A stretch of DNA of 64,000 nt from Bradyrhizobium sp. CCGB01 (GCF_024199795.1 NZ_JANADK010000001.1:8370001-8434000); one strand, 5' to 3'; positions 8,037 to 16,866 are shown, numbered from the stretch's first letter. The notes: generated by a model from the sequence alone, not told the origin. Translations and numbers: made by a program.

Positions 8037-9119
8037 TCAAAACACTTTGCGGATCCAGTTGTGCGGATCGTTGGTGCGGCCGTACTGGATGTCGACGAGC
8101 TGCTTGCGCAGGCCCATGGCGACGGGGCCGGCGGCGCCGCCGCTGATCTCGAAATCGCCACTGACCGAGCGCACCTTGCCGATCGGCGAGATCACGGCAG
8201 CGGTGCCGCAGGCAAAAGCTTCCTTGAGCTTGCCGCTGGCCGCGTCCTTGCGCCACTGGTCGAGCGAGTACGGCTCCTCGCGCACGGTCTTTCCGGCATC
8301 GCGGGCGAGCGCGATGATGGAGTCGCGGGTGATGCCGGGCAGGATCGTGCCGAGCGGCGGCGTCGAGAGCGAACCGTCGTCGAACACGAAGAAGACGTTC
8401 ATGCCGCCGAGCTCCTCGATGTAGCGGCGCTCGATTGCGTCGAGGAAGACGACCTGATCGCAACCGTGCTGAATGGCTTCCGCCTGGGCGCGCAGGCTCG
8501 CGGCATAATTGCCGCCGCACTTGACGGCGCCGGTGCCGCCGACCGCGGCGCGCGTGTAGTTCTCCGAGACCCAGATCGAGACCGGCGCAGGCCCGCCCTT
8601 GAAGTACGAACCCACCGGCGAAGCGATGACCGCAAAAATGTATTCGGACGACGGCTTGACGCCGAGGAAGGTCTCGCTCGCGATCATGAAGGGGCGCAGG
8701 TAAAGGCTGCCCTCGCCGCCCGGCATCCAGGCGCGGTCGATGCGCACGACCTGTTCGACCGCTTCGATGAAGACGTCTTCGGGGATCTGCGCCATCGCCA
8801 TGCGATCGGCGGAGTCCTTGAAGCGGCGCGCGTTGGCGTCGGGACGAAACAGGTTCACGCCGCCGTCGCCGCGCTTGTAGGCCTTGAGGCCTTCGAAGAT
8901 TTCCTGGGCGTAGTGCAGGACGGCGCCGGCCGGATCGAGCTGGAAGTTGGCGCGCGCTTCGATTCGCGCCTCGTACCAGCCACCCTTGGCCTGGTTGTAG
9001 CGGACGATCGCCATGTGATCGGTGAAGACCCGTCCGAAGCCGGGGTCCACCAGCTTGGCGACGCGATCCTTCTCGGGTGTCGGATTGGATGCGGGCTGGA
9101 TGTCGAATTTCATGCTCAT
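8037..9119 (-). CDS. ilvE: branched-chain amino acid aminotransferase
   Basis: IlvE transfers the amino group between glutamate and the branched-chain 2-oxo acids using PLP. The 360-residue protein is of the longer, eukaryote-like fold type IV group: the PLP lysine lies in GAVKCGGNYAASLRAQ (near residue 200). YAQEIFEGLKAYKRG (about 71-85) and the EELGGMNVFFVFDD segment are further signatures. Two starts six bases apart are possible; the first has GGGAGG seven bases upstream. An unusual 340-base leader separates it from the divergent MarR operon. Confidence 0.94.
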   Translation of the reverse strand: MSMKFDIQPASNPTPEKDRVAKLVDPGFGRVFTDHMAIVRYNQAKGGWYEARIEARANFQLDPAGAVLHYAQEIFEGLKAYKRGDGGVNLFRPDANARRFKDSADRMAMAQIPEDVFIEAVEQVVRIDRAWMPGGEGSLYLRPFMIASETFLGVKPSSEYIFAVIASPVGSYFKGGPAPVSIWVSENYTRAAVGGTGAVKCGGNYAASLRAQAEAIQHGCDQVVFLDAIERRYIEELGGMNVFFVFDDGSLSTPPLGTILPGITRDSIIALARDAGKTVREEPYSLDQWRKDAASGKLKEAFACGTAAVISPIGKVRSVSGDFEISGGAAGPVAMGLRKQLVDIQYGRTNDPHNWIRKVF

Positions 9120-9458
9120 GTCCTTGCCTCCCGCTGCCGGTAGCGGCGCTGTTCTGGCGCCTGCCTGCCCTCTTTGGGCCCAGCTGGCTTGATGTGGTTT
9201 CTGGCCGGACCGCCGCCAGCCTTTTTACGGCCGGTTTCCGTGGCCAGCATGTCGCCGAGGACATGCTTTTGCGGAAGGCGGAAGTCCAGTATGTTTTGCC
9301 GAAATGCCGCTCGACAATGGCACGGTAGATCTGCTCCGGCCGTCGCCGCCTGTCCGGCTCTCTTTGGGCCGCCCTGCTTTGATGCCACCCGACGCGATAC
9401 GATCTAAAATTTCGTGCGGGTCGATCGTTTTGTAACATTGAACCCAAGATACGTCAAT
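9120..9458. other. unexplained 340-base region upstream of ilvE with internal imperfect direct repeat
   Basis: No gene is recognised between the divergent ilvE and MarR starts. Two related blocks, CTCTTTGGGCCCAGCTGGCT (from about 9170) and CTCTTTGGGCCGCCCTGCTT (from about 9360), lie about 190 bases apart. A perfect hairpin, CATGTC/GACATG, sits between them at 9248-9265. Frames on the minus strand remain open for up to 90 codons (9116-9388) but match nothing known to me. A structured ilvE leader or a small RNA is possible. Confidence 0.4.
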
Positions 9459-10001
9459 ATGCCTGACATAAATTTCGCGACTCCCTCTCAAGACGCAGCC
9501 GAGCCACGGCCGGCCGCAGGCGATGGAGGCAATTTGCGCTGGGATATCATCGAGCTACTGTTCTTCGCTTATCGCGATTTCGTCGGCGATCCCGACCAGG
9601 AGCTGGAGGCGTTTGGCTTCGGCCGGGCCCACCACCGGGTCATGCATTTCGTCTACCGCTACCCCGGCCTCAAGGTCGCGGACCTGCTCGACGTCCTGCG
9701 CATCACCAAGCAGTCGCTCGGCCGCGTGCTCAAGCAGCTTCTGGACGAGGGCTATATCGTGCAGAAGACCGGCGACAATGACCGCCGCCAGCGCCTGCTC
9801 TACGCGACGCCGAAGGGCGAGGCGCTGGTGCAGAAGCTCGCCGGGCTCCAGACCACGCGCATCACCAAGGCGCTCGCCGAGATGGCGCCGCAGGATGCCG
9901 AGACCGTCAAGCGCTTCCTGCGCGCCATGATCGACCGCGACGATCCGGACAAGGTGCTCGAGACGATCTTCGCCAACGTCAATCAAGACAGCAAGGAGTG
10001 A
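9459..10001 (+). CDS. MarR-family transcriptional regulator (PetP-like)
   Basis: The 180-residue protein from MPDINFATPSQ has the MarR winged helix: a dimer helix (about 25-55), the recognition region LRITKQSLGRVLKQLLDEGY (about 79-98) and the wing at KTGDNDRRQRLLYATPKG. The gene overlaps the following response-regulator gene by four bases (GTGA). A MarR gene coupled to an OmpR-type regulator is the petP-petR arrangement of Rhodobacter, so the pair is probably PetP/PetR-like. Ligand and targets are unknown. Confidence 0.85.
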   Translation: MPDINFATPSQDAAEPRPAAGDGGNLRWDIIELLFFAYRDFVGDPDQELEAFGFGRAHHRVMHFVYRYPGLKVADLLDVLRITKQSLGRVLKQLLDEGYIVQKTGDNDRRQRLLYATPKGEALVQKLAGLQTTRITKALAEMAPQDAETVKRFLRAMIDRDDPDKVLETIFANVNQDSKE

Positions 10002-10729
10002 CCGTGCCACTCGCTGCCACGCTCGCCCGTCCGCCGGTAGAACCGGCCGACGATGCGCCACATCTACTGCTGGTCGACGACGACCGCCGCATCCGCGATC
10101 TGCTCTCGCGCTTTCTCGCCGGCGAAGGCTATCGCGTCACCACCGCGGCCAGCGCCGGCGACGCACGCTCGAAGCTGCTCGGCCTGCATTTCGATCTTCT
10201 GATCCTCGACGTCATGATGCCCGGCGAGACCGGCTTCGACCTTGCCCGCTTCATCCGGACCTCCTCCTCGGTGCCGATCGTGATGCTGACGGCGCGGCAT
10301 GAAGCGGAATCCCGCATCGAGGGACTTCAGATCGGGGCCGACGACTACGTGGCAAAGCCGTTCGAGCCGCGCGAGCTTGCGCTGCGCATCAACAACATCC
10401 TCAAGCGCGCGGCGCCGCCGCCGCAGGCCGCGACGGTGGAGAAGATCGCGTTCGGACCTTACGTCTACCATCTCGATCGCGGCGAACTGCGCCAGGGCGA
10501 GGAGGTCATTCACCTCACCGACCGCGAGCGCGAGATGCTGCGCATTCTCTCGGAAACACCCGGCGAGACCGTGCCGCGCAGCGCGCTGACCGGCAATGGC
10601 ACCGTCAACGAGCGCGCCGTCGACGTGCAGATCAACCGCCTCAGGCGCAAGATCGAGACCGATCCCGCCAATCCGCTGTTCCTCCAGGCGGTGCGCGGCA
10701 TCGGCTACCGCCTTGTGGCCTCGCCATAA
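9998..10729 (+). CDS. OmpR-family response regulator (PetR-like)
   Basis: The 243-residue protein has a receiver domain (about 22-140) with the acidic pair DDDRR, the phospho-acceptor Asp in LLILDVMMPG and the Lys in VAKPFEP. An OmpR/PhoB winged-helix output domain follows, ending RRKIETDPANPLFLQAVRG-IGYRL. It starts with GTG inside the stop of the MarR gene, so translation is coupled. A histidine kinase gene follows after 18 bases, its likely partner. Confidence 0.92.
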   Translation: MTVPLAATLARPPVEPADDAPHLLLVDDDRRIRDLLSRFLAGEGYRVTTAASAGDARSKLLGLHFDLLILDVMMPGETGFDLARFIRTSSSVPIVMLTARHEAESRIEGLQIGADDYVAKPFEPRELALRINNILKRAAPPPQAATVEKIAFGPYVYHLDRGELRQGEEVIHLTDREREMLRILSETPGETVPRSALTGNGTVNERAVDVQINRLRRKIETDPANPLFLQAVRGIGYRLVASP

Positions 10730-10747
10730 AGCAGTGAAGCGCGACCG

Positions 10748-12136
10748 ATGAGCACGATCGATACCGGCCTGACGCTGCTCAAGAGCGCCGCCGGCCGCGT
10801 CTCGGCCGCCAATGGCTGGATGGGCAACGCGTTCAAGGGCTGGATGCCGACCGGCCTCTATGCGCGCGCGCTCCTCATCATGATCGTGCCGATGGTGGTG
10901 CTGCAATCCGTCGTCGCCTTCGTGTTCATGGAGCGGCACTGGAACACCGTGACGCGCCGCCTGTCGGCTGCGGTGGTGCAGGACATCGCCGCGCTGATCG
11001 ACGTCTACAAGGGCTATCCGCAAGACAAGGACCGCGACCAGATCCGCCGCATCGCCCAGCAGCGCCTCGGGCTCGTGGTCGATTTCCTGCCCGCCGGCGA
11101 CATGCCGCCGCCGGGGCCAAAGCCGTTCTTCTCGCTGCTCGACCAGACGCTGTCGGTGCAACTCGGCCGCCAGATCGGGCGCTCGTTCTGGATCGACACC
11201 GTCGGCCGCTCCAACCTCGTCGAGATCCGCATCCAGCTCGACGACGCCGTCATGCGCGTGTTCGCGCAGCGCAGCGCCGCCTATGCCTCGAACTCGGAGA
11301 TCTTCCTGTTCTGGATGGTCGGCACGTCCTCGATCCTGCTGATCGTCGCGGTGCTGTTCCTGCGCAACCAGATCAGGCCGATCCTGCGCCTCGCGGATGC
11401 CGCCGAAAGCTTCGGCAAGGGCCGCGAAGCGCCGAACTTCCGCCCGCGCGGCGCGCGCGAGGTGCGGCGCGCGGCGGTCGCCTTCCTTGAAATGAAATCG
11501 CGCATCGAGCGCACGATGGAGCAGCGCACCGCGATGCTCGCCGGCGTCAGCCACGATCTGCGCACCATCCTGACGCGCTTCAAGCTCGAGCTGGCGCTGA
11601 TCGGCGACAGCCCTGAGATGGAAGGCATGCGCAAGGACGTCGACGAGATGTCGATGATGCTGGAGGATTATCTTGCGTTTGCCCGCGGCGATTCCGGCGA
11701 GCAGTCGCAGCCGACCGACATGGCGCAGGCGCTCGAGGAGTTGCGCAGCGACGCCGAGCGCCACGGCCACATCGCGACCGTGGCGTTCCACGGCCTGCCC
11801 GTGGTGACGGTGAAGCCGGCCTCATTCAAGCGCTGCCTTGCCAACCTCGTCACCAACGCGGCGCGCTACGGCAAGGCCATCGCGATCAGCGGGCAGCGCG
11901 ATCACCGTTATTTGACCGTCACGGTCGACGACGATGGCCCCGGCATTCCCGCTCATCTGCGCGAAGAGGTGTTCAAGCCATTCCTGCGGCTGGACAATGC
12001 CCGCAACCAGGACGAAGGCGGCACGGGCCTCGGTCTTGCCATCGCCCGCGACATCGCCCGCTCGCATGGCGGCGACATCACCCTGGGCGACAGCCCGATG
12101 GGGGGATTAAGGGCGAGCGTCCGGATTCCGGTGTAG
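10748..12136 (+). CDS. sensor histidine kinase (EnvZ-like)
   Basis: The 462-residue inner-membrane kinase has a transmembrane helix near residues 38-60, a periplasmic segment, a second helix near 186-206 and a HAMP linker. The HisKA phospho-site is GVSHDLRTILTRFKL (about 262-276). The HATPase domain shows NLVTNAARYG (N box), DDDGPGIP (G1) and GGTGLGLAIARDI (G2). The usual LRTPLTR reads LRTILTR here. It completes an operon with the MarR and response-regulator genes; the signal is not known. Confidence 0.92.
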   Translation: MSTIDTGLTLLKSAAGRVSAANGWMGNAFKGWMPTGLYARALLIMIVPMVVLQSVVAFVFMERHWNTVTRRLSAAVVQDIAALIDVYKGYPQDKDRDQIRRIAQQRLGLVVDFLPAGDMPPPGPKPFFSLLDQTLSVQLGRQIGRSFWIDTVGRSNLVEIRIQLDDAVMRVFAQRSAAYASNSEIFLFWMVGTSSILLIVAVLFLRNQIRPILRLADAAESFGKGREAPNFRPRGAREVRRAAVAFLEMKSRIERTMEQRTAMLAGVSHDLRTILTRFKLELALIGDSPEMEGMRKDVDEMSMMLEDYLAFARGDSGEQSQPTDMAQALEELRSDAERHGHIATVAFHGLPVVTVKPASFKRCLANLVTNAARYGKAIAISGQRDHRYLTVTVDDDGPGIPAHLREEVFKPFLRLDNARNQDEGGTGLGLAIARDIARSHGGDITLGDSPMGGLRASVRIPV

Positions 12137-12144
12137 GTGCAATC

Positions 12145-12301
12145 TTCCCTTCTCCCCTTGTGGGAGAAGGTGGCGCGAAGCGCCGGATGAGGGGTTGCCC
12201 CAGCGAATTCAAAAATAAGCGAGTCACGCGCGGAGACAGACCCCTCACCCGACTCGCCGCTACGCGGCGAGCCACCCTCTCCCACAAGGGGGAGAGGGGA
12301 A
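12145..12301. repeat. dispersed palindromic element (CCCTCTCCC...GGGAGAAGG family)
   Basis: The same arms and internal blocks as the copy at 7216-7363 appear in the opposite orientation, between convergent genes. The long complementary arms may fold into a transcript-end structure for both sides. Confidence 0.85.
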
Positions 12302-12326
12302 AGTTCATCCCGGGCTACGATCTCGC

Positions 12327-12857
12327 CTACTTCGGCAGCAGCGCCTTCAGCTTGTCGATGTCGCGCACGTTCATCTTGAAGCCGCCGGGCATCACGATGT
12401 CGCCGGGCTTCTGGTCCGGCTTGCAGGCTCCCAACCACTTGGCTTCGAGCTGCATCGTCGTGTCGCGCCCCGCGTTACCTGCGGCGCCGCCTTGCGCGTG
12501 CGAGGTGGTCTTCACCGTATAGGCCGAGTTGAAATCGCCCGTGATCTCCGCATGCGAGGTCGTGCTGATGCCGGCGACGTTGCACTCGGAATCGCTGACA
12601 TAGCCGGTCGCGGTCTTCTTGATGTCCTGCTTGGCGCAGATCTGCTTGGCCATCGGGGAGACGTTGTTGCTCATCTCCTTGTCGACGGTCTCGTCGGTGC
12701 AGTGCTGCATGGTCATCTCGGGCACGGGCGTGCCGGTCCTGACCATCTTCATTTCCCAAAGACCCGCCTTGCGCACCGGCAGATCGTCGGCGCAGGCCGC
12801 CCCTGCCGACAAGACAAGGCAAAGGGCCGAGCCGAGCAAAGCGAGTTTGCGCGTCAT
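12327..12857 (-). CDS. exported DUF3617 domain protein
   Basis: The 176-residue protein has a clear signal peptide (MTRKLALLGSALCLVLSAGA, cleavage near ACA-DD). The DUF3617 domain follows, with the characteristic GLWEMKM start, conserved cysteine pairs and repeated TTSHAEITGDF / TTSHAQ strands. The family is periplasmic and of unknown function. The next gene upstream also encodes a small exported protein and may be co-transcribed. Confidence 0.82.
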   Translation of the reverse strand: MTRKLALLGSALCLVLSAGAACADDLPVRKAGLWEMKMVRTGTPVPEMTMQHCTDETVDKEMSNNVSPMAKQICAKQDIKKTATGYVSDSECNVAGISTTSHAEITGDFNSAYTVKTTSHAQGGAAGNAGRDTTMQLEAKWLGACKPDQKPGDIVMPGGFKMNVRDIDKLKALLPK

Positions 12858-12898
12858 GTCAGAGGCTCCCGGCTGAGAGGTGGCGTTACGAAAGCGCC

Positions 12899-13204
12899 TC
12901 AGTAGAGCGTGCGGATCGGCTGGTTGGCGGCGCCATAGGGCACCCAGCGGCAGGAGAACGAGATGTAGCCGCCCTCATAGGCCTGCACCGCCAGGAATTT
13001 CACGACCTTGCCGTAGCGCGCGCAATGATCGACCGCGACCTGACGGGCATCGGCCTGCGTCGCCATCGAATAGGCGATGATGCCGCCGGTGTCGTTGCCC
13101 TTGAACGGCGGCACCGGAAGGATGTCAGCGCGCGCCGGCTGGCTCGCCATCATACCCGAGACAACCAGGCTGGCGAGAAGGCTCGCGGCCGCAATGATTC
13201 GCAT
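12899..13204 (-). CDS. small exported protein of unknown function
   Basis: The 101-residue protein has a signal peptide (MRIIAAASLLASLVVSGMMA, cleavage after PARA). The mature part of about 75 residues contains two cysteines (DHCARYGK and SFSCRWVPYG) that could form a disulfide. No family is recognised. It sits 42 bases upstream of the DUF3617 gene on the same strand. Confidence 0.7.
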   Translation of the reverse strand: MRIIAAASLLASLVVSGMMASQPARADILPVPPFKGNDTGGIIAYSMATQADARQVAVDHCARYGKVVKFLAVQAYEGGYISFSCRWVPYGAANQPIRTLY

Positions 13205-13386
13205 TCCCGTTACTCCAATTGGTTGGCACCAGTTTACGGTGCCGGGATGCCCGTGAAAAGAACTGAAGTCCCGTCAGCTGCGACGTTATGGTCAACTCTT
13301 GGCCAAGTGTTGCCGCGCTGCACTTGACCTCCCGGTCCCTTCGCGGCACCGTCCGACCCTCGCAGATCATGCTGTCCGGATTGCCC

Positions 13387-13848
13387 ATGCGCGCCCTCCC
13401 CCTGAAATCGCTCCGCTTTGCCGCCGTGCTCGGTCTCATGTTCGGAGCGTTGTCGCTCGGTGAGGCCAGGGCCGCCAATCCGCTGGAACTGAACTTCTGG
13501 CTGAACGGGCCGCGCTATGACGGCGCCGTCGTCGATTGCGACAAGGCGCTGCCGACGATCGCCACCCAGTTCTGGGAGAAGGAAAGCTCGTTCTGGAATT
13601 CCTCGTTGAAGATCACCGGCTTCGCCGCCGTTCGCGAGATCGCGTTCCGGCCCTGGCAGTCCGACAATATCCCGCGTCGCTATTGCACCGGCGAGGCCAT
13701 GCTCAGTGACGGCAAGGTGCGCAAGGTGCATTTCTCGATCATCGAGGATGGCGGCTTCGCGAGCTACGGCAATGGCGTCGAGTGGTGCGTGGTCGGGCTC
13801 GACCGCAACTGGGCCTACAATCCGGCCTGCCGCGCCGCCAGGCCTTGA
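13387..13848 (+). CDS. exported protein of unknown function
   Basis: From MRALPLKSLRFAAVLGLMFG the 153-residue product has a strong signal peptide ending near GEARA-AN. The mature domain has four cysteines (VDCDKAL, RRYCTGEAM, EWCVVGL and NPACRAA) and many aromatic residues, which suggests a compact disulfide-bonded periplasmic protein. An ATG at 13369 would add six residues. No function can be given. Confidence 0.7.
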   Translation: MRALPLKSLRFAAVLGLMFGALSLGEARAANPLELNFWLNGPRYDGAVVDCDKALPTIATQFWEKESSFWNSSLKITGFAAVREIAFRPWQSDNIPRRYCTGEAMLSDGKVRKVHFSIIEDGGFASYGNGVEWCVVGLDRNWAYNPACRAARP

Positions 13849-13977
13849 TCGACACGTTTTGATCGAGAAGCCCTGATTCGGACCGATCAGGGCGACCGGT
13901 TGCCGTCCGAATTTTGTTCTTGAAATGTTCTTTCTGCCTGCTAGGCTGGTCACACAGTCTAGTTGAGGGGCGTCGCC

Positions 13978-14673
13978 ATGTTTCATTTTAGATTGCATTC
14001 GTTCTCCCGTCTCGTGATCTCACTGATCCTCCCCCTGGTTCTTGCCGCCGCGCTGGCTGGCGGCGCGAAGGCCCAGGACAAACGGCAGAACGCGCCCGGC
14101 GAGTTCGATTTCTATGTGCTGTCGCTGTCATGGTCGCCCTCGTTCTGCGAGGAGGCGTCCGAGCGCGGCGGTCGCTCGCAGATGCAGTGCAGCGGGCGGC
14201 CCTACGCGTTCGTGGTGCACGGGCTGTGGCCGCAATATGAAAATGGCTTCCCGGAATATTGCCAGCGGCCGTCGCCGCGCCTGAACCGCAACATCGTCTC
14301 CTCGATGCTCGACCTGATGCCGGCGCCGGGCCTGATCTTCAACGAGTGGGACAAGCACGGCACCTGCTCCGGGCTCGATAGCCGCAATTATTTCGAGACG
14401 ATCCGCAAGGCGCGCGCCGCGATCAAGATCCCGGCGGAATTTCTCGAACTGTCGCAGGCCAGGACCGTGGCACCGGGCGAGGTGGAGGAAGCCTTCATCA
14501 AAGCCAATGCAGGCCTGAGCAGCGCGGCCATCTCGGTCACCTGCAACCGGACCCGGCTCTCCGAGGTCCGCATCTGCCTCAGCAAGGACCTGCAATTCCG
14601 GGCCTGCGAGGAGATCGAGCGCCGCGCCTGCCGCCGCGACCAGGTGACGATGCCGCCGATCAGGGGCGGATAG
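13978..14673 (+). CDS. ribonuclease T2 family protein (periplasmic RNase I-like)
   Basis: The 231-residue protein has a signal peptide (cleavage near GGAKA-QD). Both RNase T2 active-site motifs are present: FVVHGLWPQY with the first catalytic His (about residue 80) and FNEWDKHGTCSG with Glu, Lys and the second His (about 121-132). Six or more cysteines are spaced as in the family. It would degrade RNA in the periplasm to cyclic and 3' nucleotides. The ATG at 13978 has GAGGGG eight bases upstream and is preferred to an upstream TTG. Confidence 0.92.
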   Translation: MFHFRLHSFSRLVISLILPLVLAAALAGGAKAQDKRQNAPGEFDFYVLSLSWSPSFCEEASERGGRSQMQCSGRPYAFVVHGLWPQYENGFPEYCQRPSPRLNRNIVSSMLDLMPAPGLIFNEWDKHGTCSGLDSRNYFETIRKARAAIKIPAEFLELSQARTVAPGEVEEAFIKANAGLSSAAISVTCNRTRLSEVRICLSKDLQFRACEEIERRACRRDQVTMPPIRGG

Positions 14674-14680
14674 GTTTCCG

Positions 14681-14796
14681 TCAGTGCGAGCCATCGGGTC
14701 CGCGCGAAGCGCAGCCCGATGACAGGCTCCGCGAAGCAATCCGGACTGCTGGCGCGGATGGATTCTGGATTGCTTCGCCGCGCTCGCGATGACAAG
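14681..14796. repeat. dispersed palindromic element (TGCGAG...CTCGC family)
   Basis: The segments GTGCGAG, CCGCGAAGCAATCC and GGATTGCTTCGCCGCGCTCG recur in the better-preserved copy at 60544-60630. The element lies between the RNase T2 gene and rlmJ. Confidence 0.65.
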
Positions 14797-14832
14797 TGGG
14801 TAGGATCGCGCAAAACAACGTAGTCCTGTCCC

Positions 14833-15693
14833 ATGAACTACCGCCACGCCTTCCACGCCGGCAGCTTCACCGATGTCATCAAGCACATCGTGCTCGCGCG
14901 CATCATTACCTACCTCCAGGACAAGCCGGGGGCATTCCGTGTCATCGACACCCATGCCGGCGCCGGTCTCTACGATCTCGAAAGTGACGAGGCGCGCCGT
15001 AGCGGCGAATGGCTGACCGGTATTGCGCGGCTGATGCAGGCGCGCCTGTCGAACGAGAGCGTGGCGCTGGCCAAGCCTTATCTCGACATCGTCCGCGCCT
15101 TCAATCCAAAGGGCGAGCTCAAGGCCTATCCGGGCTCGCCGCTGATCGCGCGCGGCCTGCTGCGGCCGCAGGATCGCCTCGTTGCCTGCGAGCTCGAGCC
15201 GAAGGCGCGCAAGGCGCTGATCGACGTGTTGCGCCGCGACGAACAGGCGCGCGTGGTCGATCTCGACGGCTGGGTGGCGCTGCCGGCCTTCGTGCCGCCG
15301 AAGGAACGGCGCGGCCTCGTGCTGATCGATCCGCCATTCGAAGCGAAGGATGAGTTCGAAAAGCTCGGCGAAGCGTTCTCGACGGCTTTCGCGAAATGGC
15401 CGACCGGTATCTATGTAATCTGGTATCCGGCCAAGAACCGGCGCGCCACCGACACGCTGGTGCAAACGGTCGCACGGCTCGCAGCTGCAGCAAAACCACC
15501 GGGAAAATGCCTGCGACTCGAATTCAGCGTGGCGCCGCAACTCGATGGTGCAGCCCTCACCTCAACCGGACTGCTGATCGTCAATCCGCCGTACACGCTG
15601 CAGGGCGAGCTCAAGACGATCCTGCCCGAGCTGGAAATACCGCTCGGACAGGGCGGCGCTGCCAGATTCCGATTAGAGGTGCCGAGGCTGTAA
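14833..15693 (+). CDS. rlmJ: 23S rRNA (adenine(2030)-N6)-methyltransferase
   Basis: RlmJ methylates A2030 of 23S rRNA using SAM. The 286-residue protein opens with the family signature MNYRHAFHAGSFTDVIKH, has the SAM-binding stretch VIDTHAGAGLYDL (about 36-48), and carries the catalytic DPPF motif in VLIDPPFEAKDE (about 162-173). Length is typical. The gene stands alone, 250 bases before a cold-shock gene. Confidence 0.95.
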   Translation: MNYRHAFHAGSFTDVIKHIVLARIITYLQDKPGAFRVIDTHAGAGLYDLESDEARRSGEWLTGIARLMQARLSNESVALAKPYLDIVRAFNPKGELKAYPGSPLIARGLLRPQDRLVACELEPKARKALIDVLRRDEQARVVDLDGWVALPAFVPPKERRGLVLIDPPFEAKDEFEKLGEAFSTAFAKWPTGIYVIWYPAKNRRATDTLVQTVARLAAAAKPPGKCLRLEFSVAPQLDGAALTSTGLLIVNPPYTLQGELKTILPELEIPLGQGGAARFRLEVPRL

Positions 15694-15832
15694 CACCCCG
15701 GCATTCTTGGGAAAAATATGCAGGGGCGGTAGTCAATCCGCCGAGAACCGTATTATGCTGTTTGCGTGACTGGCTTTACGTTCCGCTTCCGCGAATGGTT
15801 GCGGCGGAGTGAAGGCCCTAAGAAAGATCCAA

Positions 15833-15943
15833 CGGACCGAAAGGTCCGCCCAAGGATGGCCAGCTCCCGGGCTTCGTAAGGCCCGGTCATGTCGTGACGT
15901 GTGTCTGCGTCGCGACGGAGGAGCAATGAGGGGGAGTTTCCCG
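15833..15943 (+). promoter_or_regulatory. structured 5' leader of the cold-shock gene
   Basis: Three consecutive hairpins are visible. CGGACC-GAAA-GGTCCG lies at 15833-15848 with a GNRA loop. CCGGGC/GCCCGG lies at 15867-15886. GTCGTGAC/GTCGCGAC lies at about 15891-15916 with one G-U pair. A purine-rich ribosome site (GAGGGGGAG) follows at 15928-15936. Long structured leaders are known for cspA-type genes in enterics; this one is not a recognised Rfam family to me. Confidence 0.45.
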
Positions 15944-16159
15944 ATGGCCATGACGGGAACGGTTAAATTTTTCAACGGCGAACGCGGCTATGGATTCATC
16001 AAGCCGGACGACGGTGGTCGTGACGTCTTCGTGCATATTACTGCTGTGGAGCGTGCGGGACTGAAGGATCTTGCCGAAGGACAGCGTATTACTTTCGAAG
16101 TCGAGCCCGACAAGAAGGGCAAGGGACCGAAGGCGGTCAATTTAGTCATCCTTGCCTAG
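15944..16159 (+). CDS. cold-shock domain protein (CspA family)
   Basis: The 71-residue protein is a single OB-fold cold-shock domain. RNP1 is seen as GERGYGFIKPD (about 13-23) and RNP2 as DVFVHITAVE (about 28-37). Such proteins bind single-stranded RNA and DNA and melt RNA structure. GAGGGGGAG precedes the ATG at 15944, and a second ATG two codons on is possible. The frame is open further upstream, to 15809, by chance only. Confidence 0.93.
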   Translation: MAMTGTVKFFNGERGYGFIKPDDGGRDVFVHITAVERAGLKDLAEGQRITFEVEPDKKGKGPKAVNLVILA

Positions 16160-16183
16160 CCGGCCCGACGCAAAACACCTGGC

Positions 16184-16213
16184 GAAAAAAAATCCCGGCC
16201 GCGAGCGGCCGGG
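16184..16213 (-). terminator. rho-independent terminator of the outer-membrane protein gene
   Basis: On the minus strand a 9-bp GC stem (CCCGGCCGC, loop TC, GCGGCCGGG) is followed by a run of T residues. It lies about 30 bases after the stop codon at 16246. Confidence 0.9.
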
Positions 16214-16245
16214 AGGTTGTTGTCCGGTATTTTCTTCTTCAGCTA

Positions 16246-16866
16246 TCAGAAGTGATAGTTCACGCCTGCGCGCACAACGCTGGCGCTGTAGCCGTTTGAC
16301 ACGCCTGTAATTGCAAACTGGCTCGTCGACAGATCGATGTAGAGATATTCGAGCTTGGCGCTCCAGTTCGGCGCGAAGCCGACTTCCGCGCCGGCACCGA
16401 TGGTCCAGCCAGCGGTGGTGTGCGACTCCGTCCAGCCGAATGTCTGAGCGCGCAGCTCGCCGAAGGCGAGGCCGGCGGTGCCGTAGAACAGCACGTTGCT
16501 GAAGGCATAGCCGGCGCGTCCGCGCAGCGTGCCGAACCAGGGATTGGAGAACTTCCACGGCGCAAAGGTGTCGTCGGCACCGGCGGCCTGGATGTCGCCC
16601 TCGACGCCGAACACCCACGGCCCGTTCTGGAAATTGTAGCCGGCCTGCACACCGCCGACGAAGCCGGAGGGTTTTACGGGACTATTGCTGACGGAGCCCC
16701 ATTCGTAGCCGATGTTGCCGCCGAGATAGGGACCGGCCCAGCTATACGCGTTGAGCGGCTGATTGACCGTATAGGGCGCCCGCTGACCATAGAGATCGGC
16801 GGCCTCTGCCGAAGCTGTCCAGCCGGCTGCAACCAACGCGGCTGCGCCCACGACGAACCTCTTCAT
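16246..16866 (-). CDS. outer-membrane beta-barrel protein (Omp25/Omp31-like)
   Basis: The 206-residue protein has a signal peptide (MKRFVVGAAALVAAGWTASA, cleavage AEA-AD). An eight-stranded porin-like barrel follows, with YSWAGPYLGGNIGYEWG at the first strand, alternating aromatic residues, the GVEGDIQAAG strand and a terminal aromatic signature ending VNYHF. Members of this family are abundant surface proteins in Rhizobiales. The start at MKRF is preferred over MESG four codons upstream. It has its own terminator. Confidence 0.88.
   Translation of the reverse strand: MKRFVVGAAALVAAGWTASAEAADLYGQRAPYTVNQPLNAYSWAGPYLGGNIGYEWGSVSNSPVKPSGFVGGVQAGYNFQNGPWVFGVEGDIQAAGADDTFAPWKFSNPWFGTLRGRAGYAFSNVLFYGTAGLAFGELRAQTFGWTESHTTAGWTIGAGAEVGFAPNWSAKLEYLYIDLSTSQFAITGVSNGYSASVVRAGVNYHF

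Noticed and set aside
10064..11791. 575-codon minus-strand frame across the two-component genes
   Set aside because: It is antisense to the response regulator and kinase, which have complete motifs.
13871..13892. CCCTGAT/ATCAGGG hairpin after the exported-protein gene as a terminator
   Set aside because: The stem is short and no T-run follows; it was not listed as a feature.
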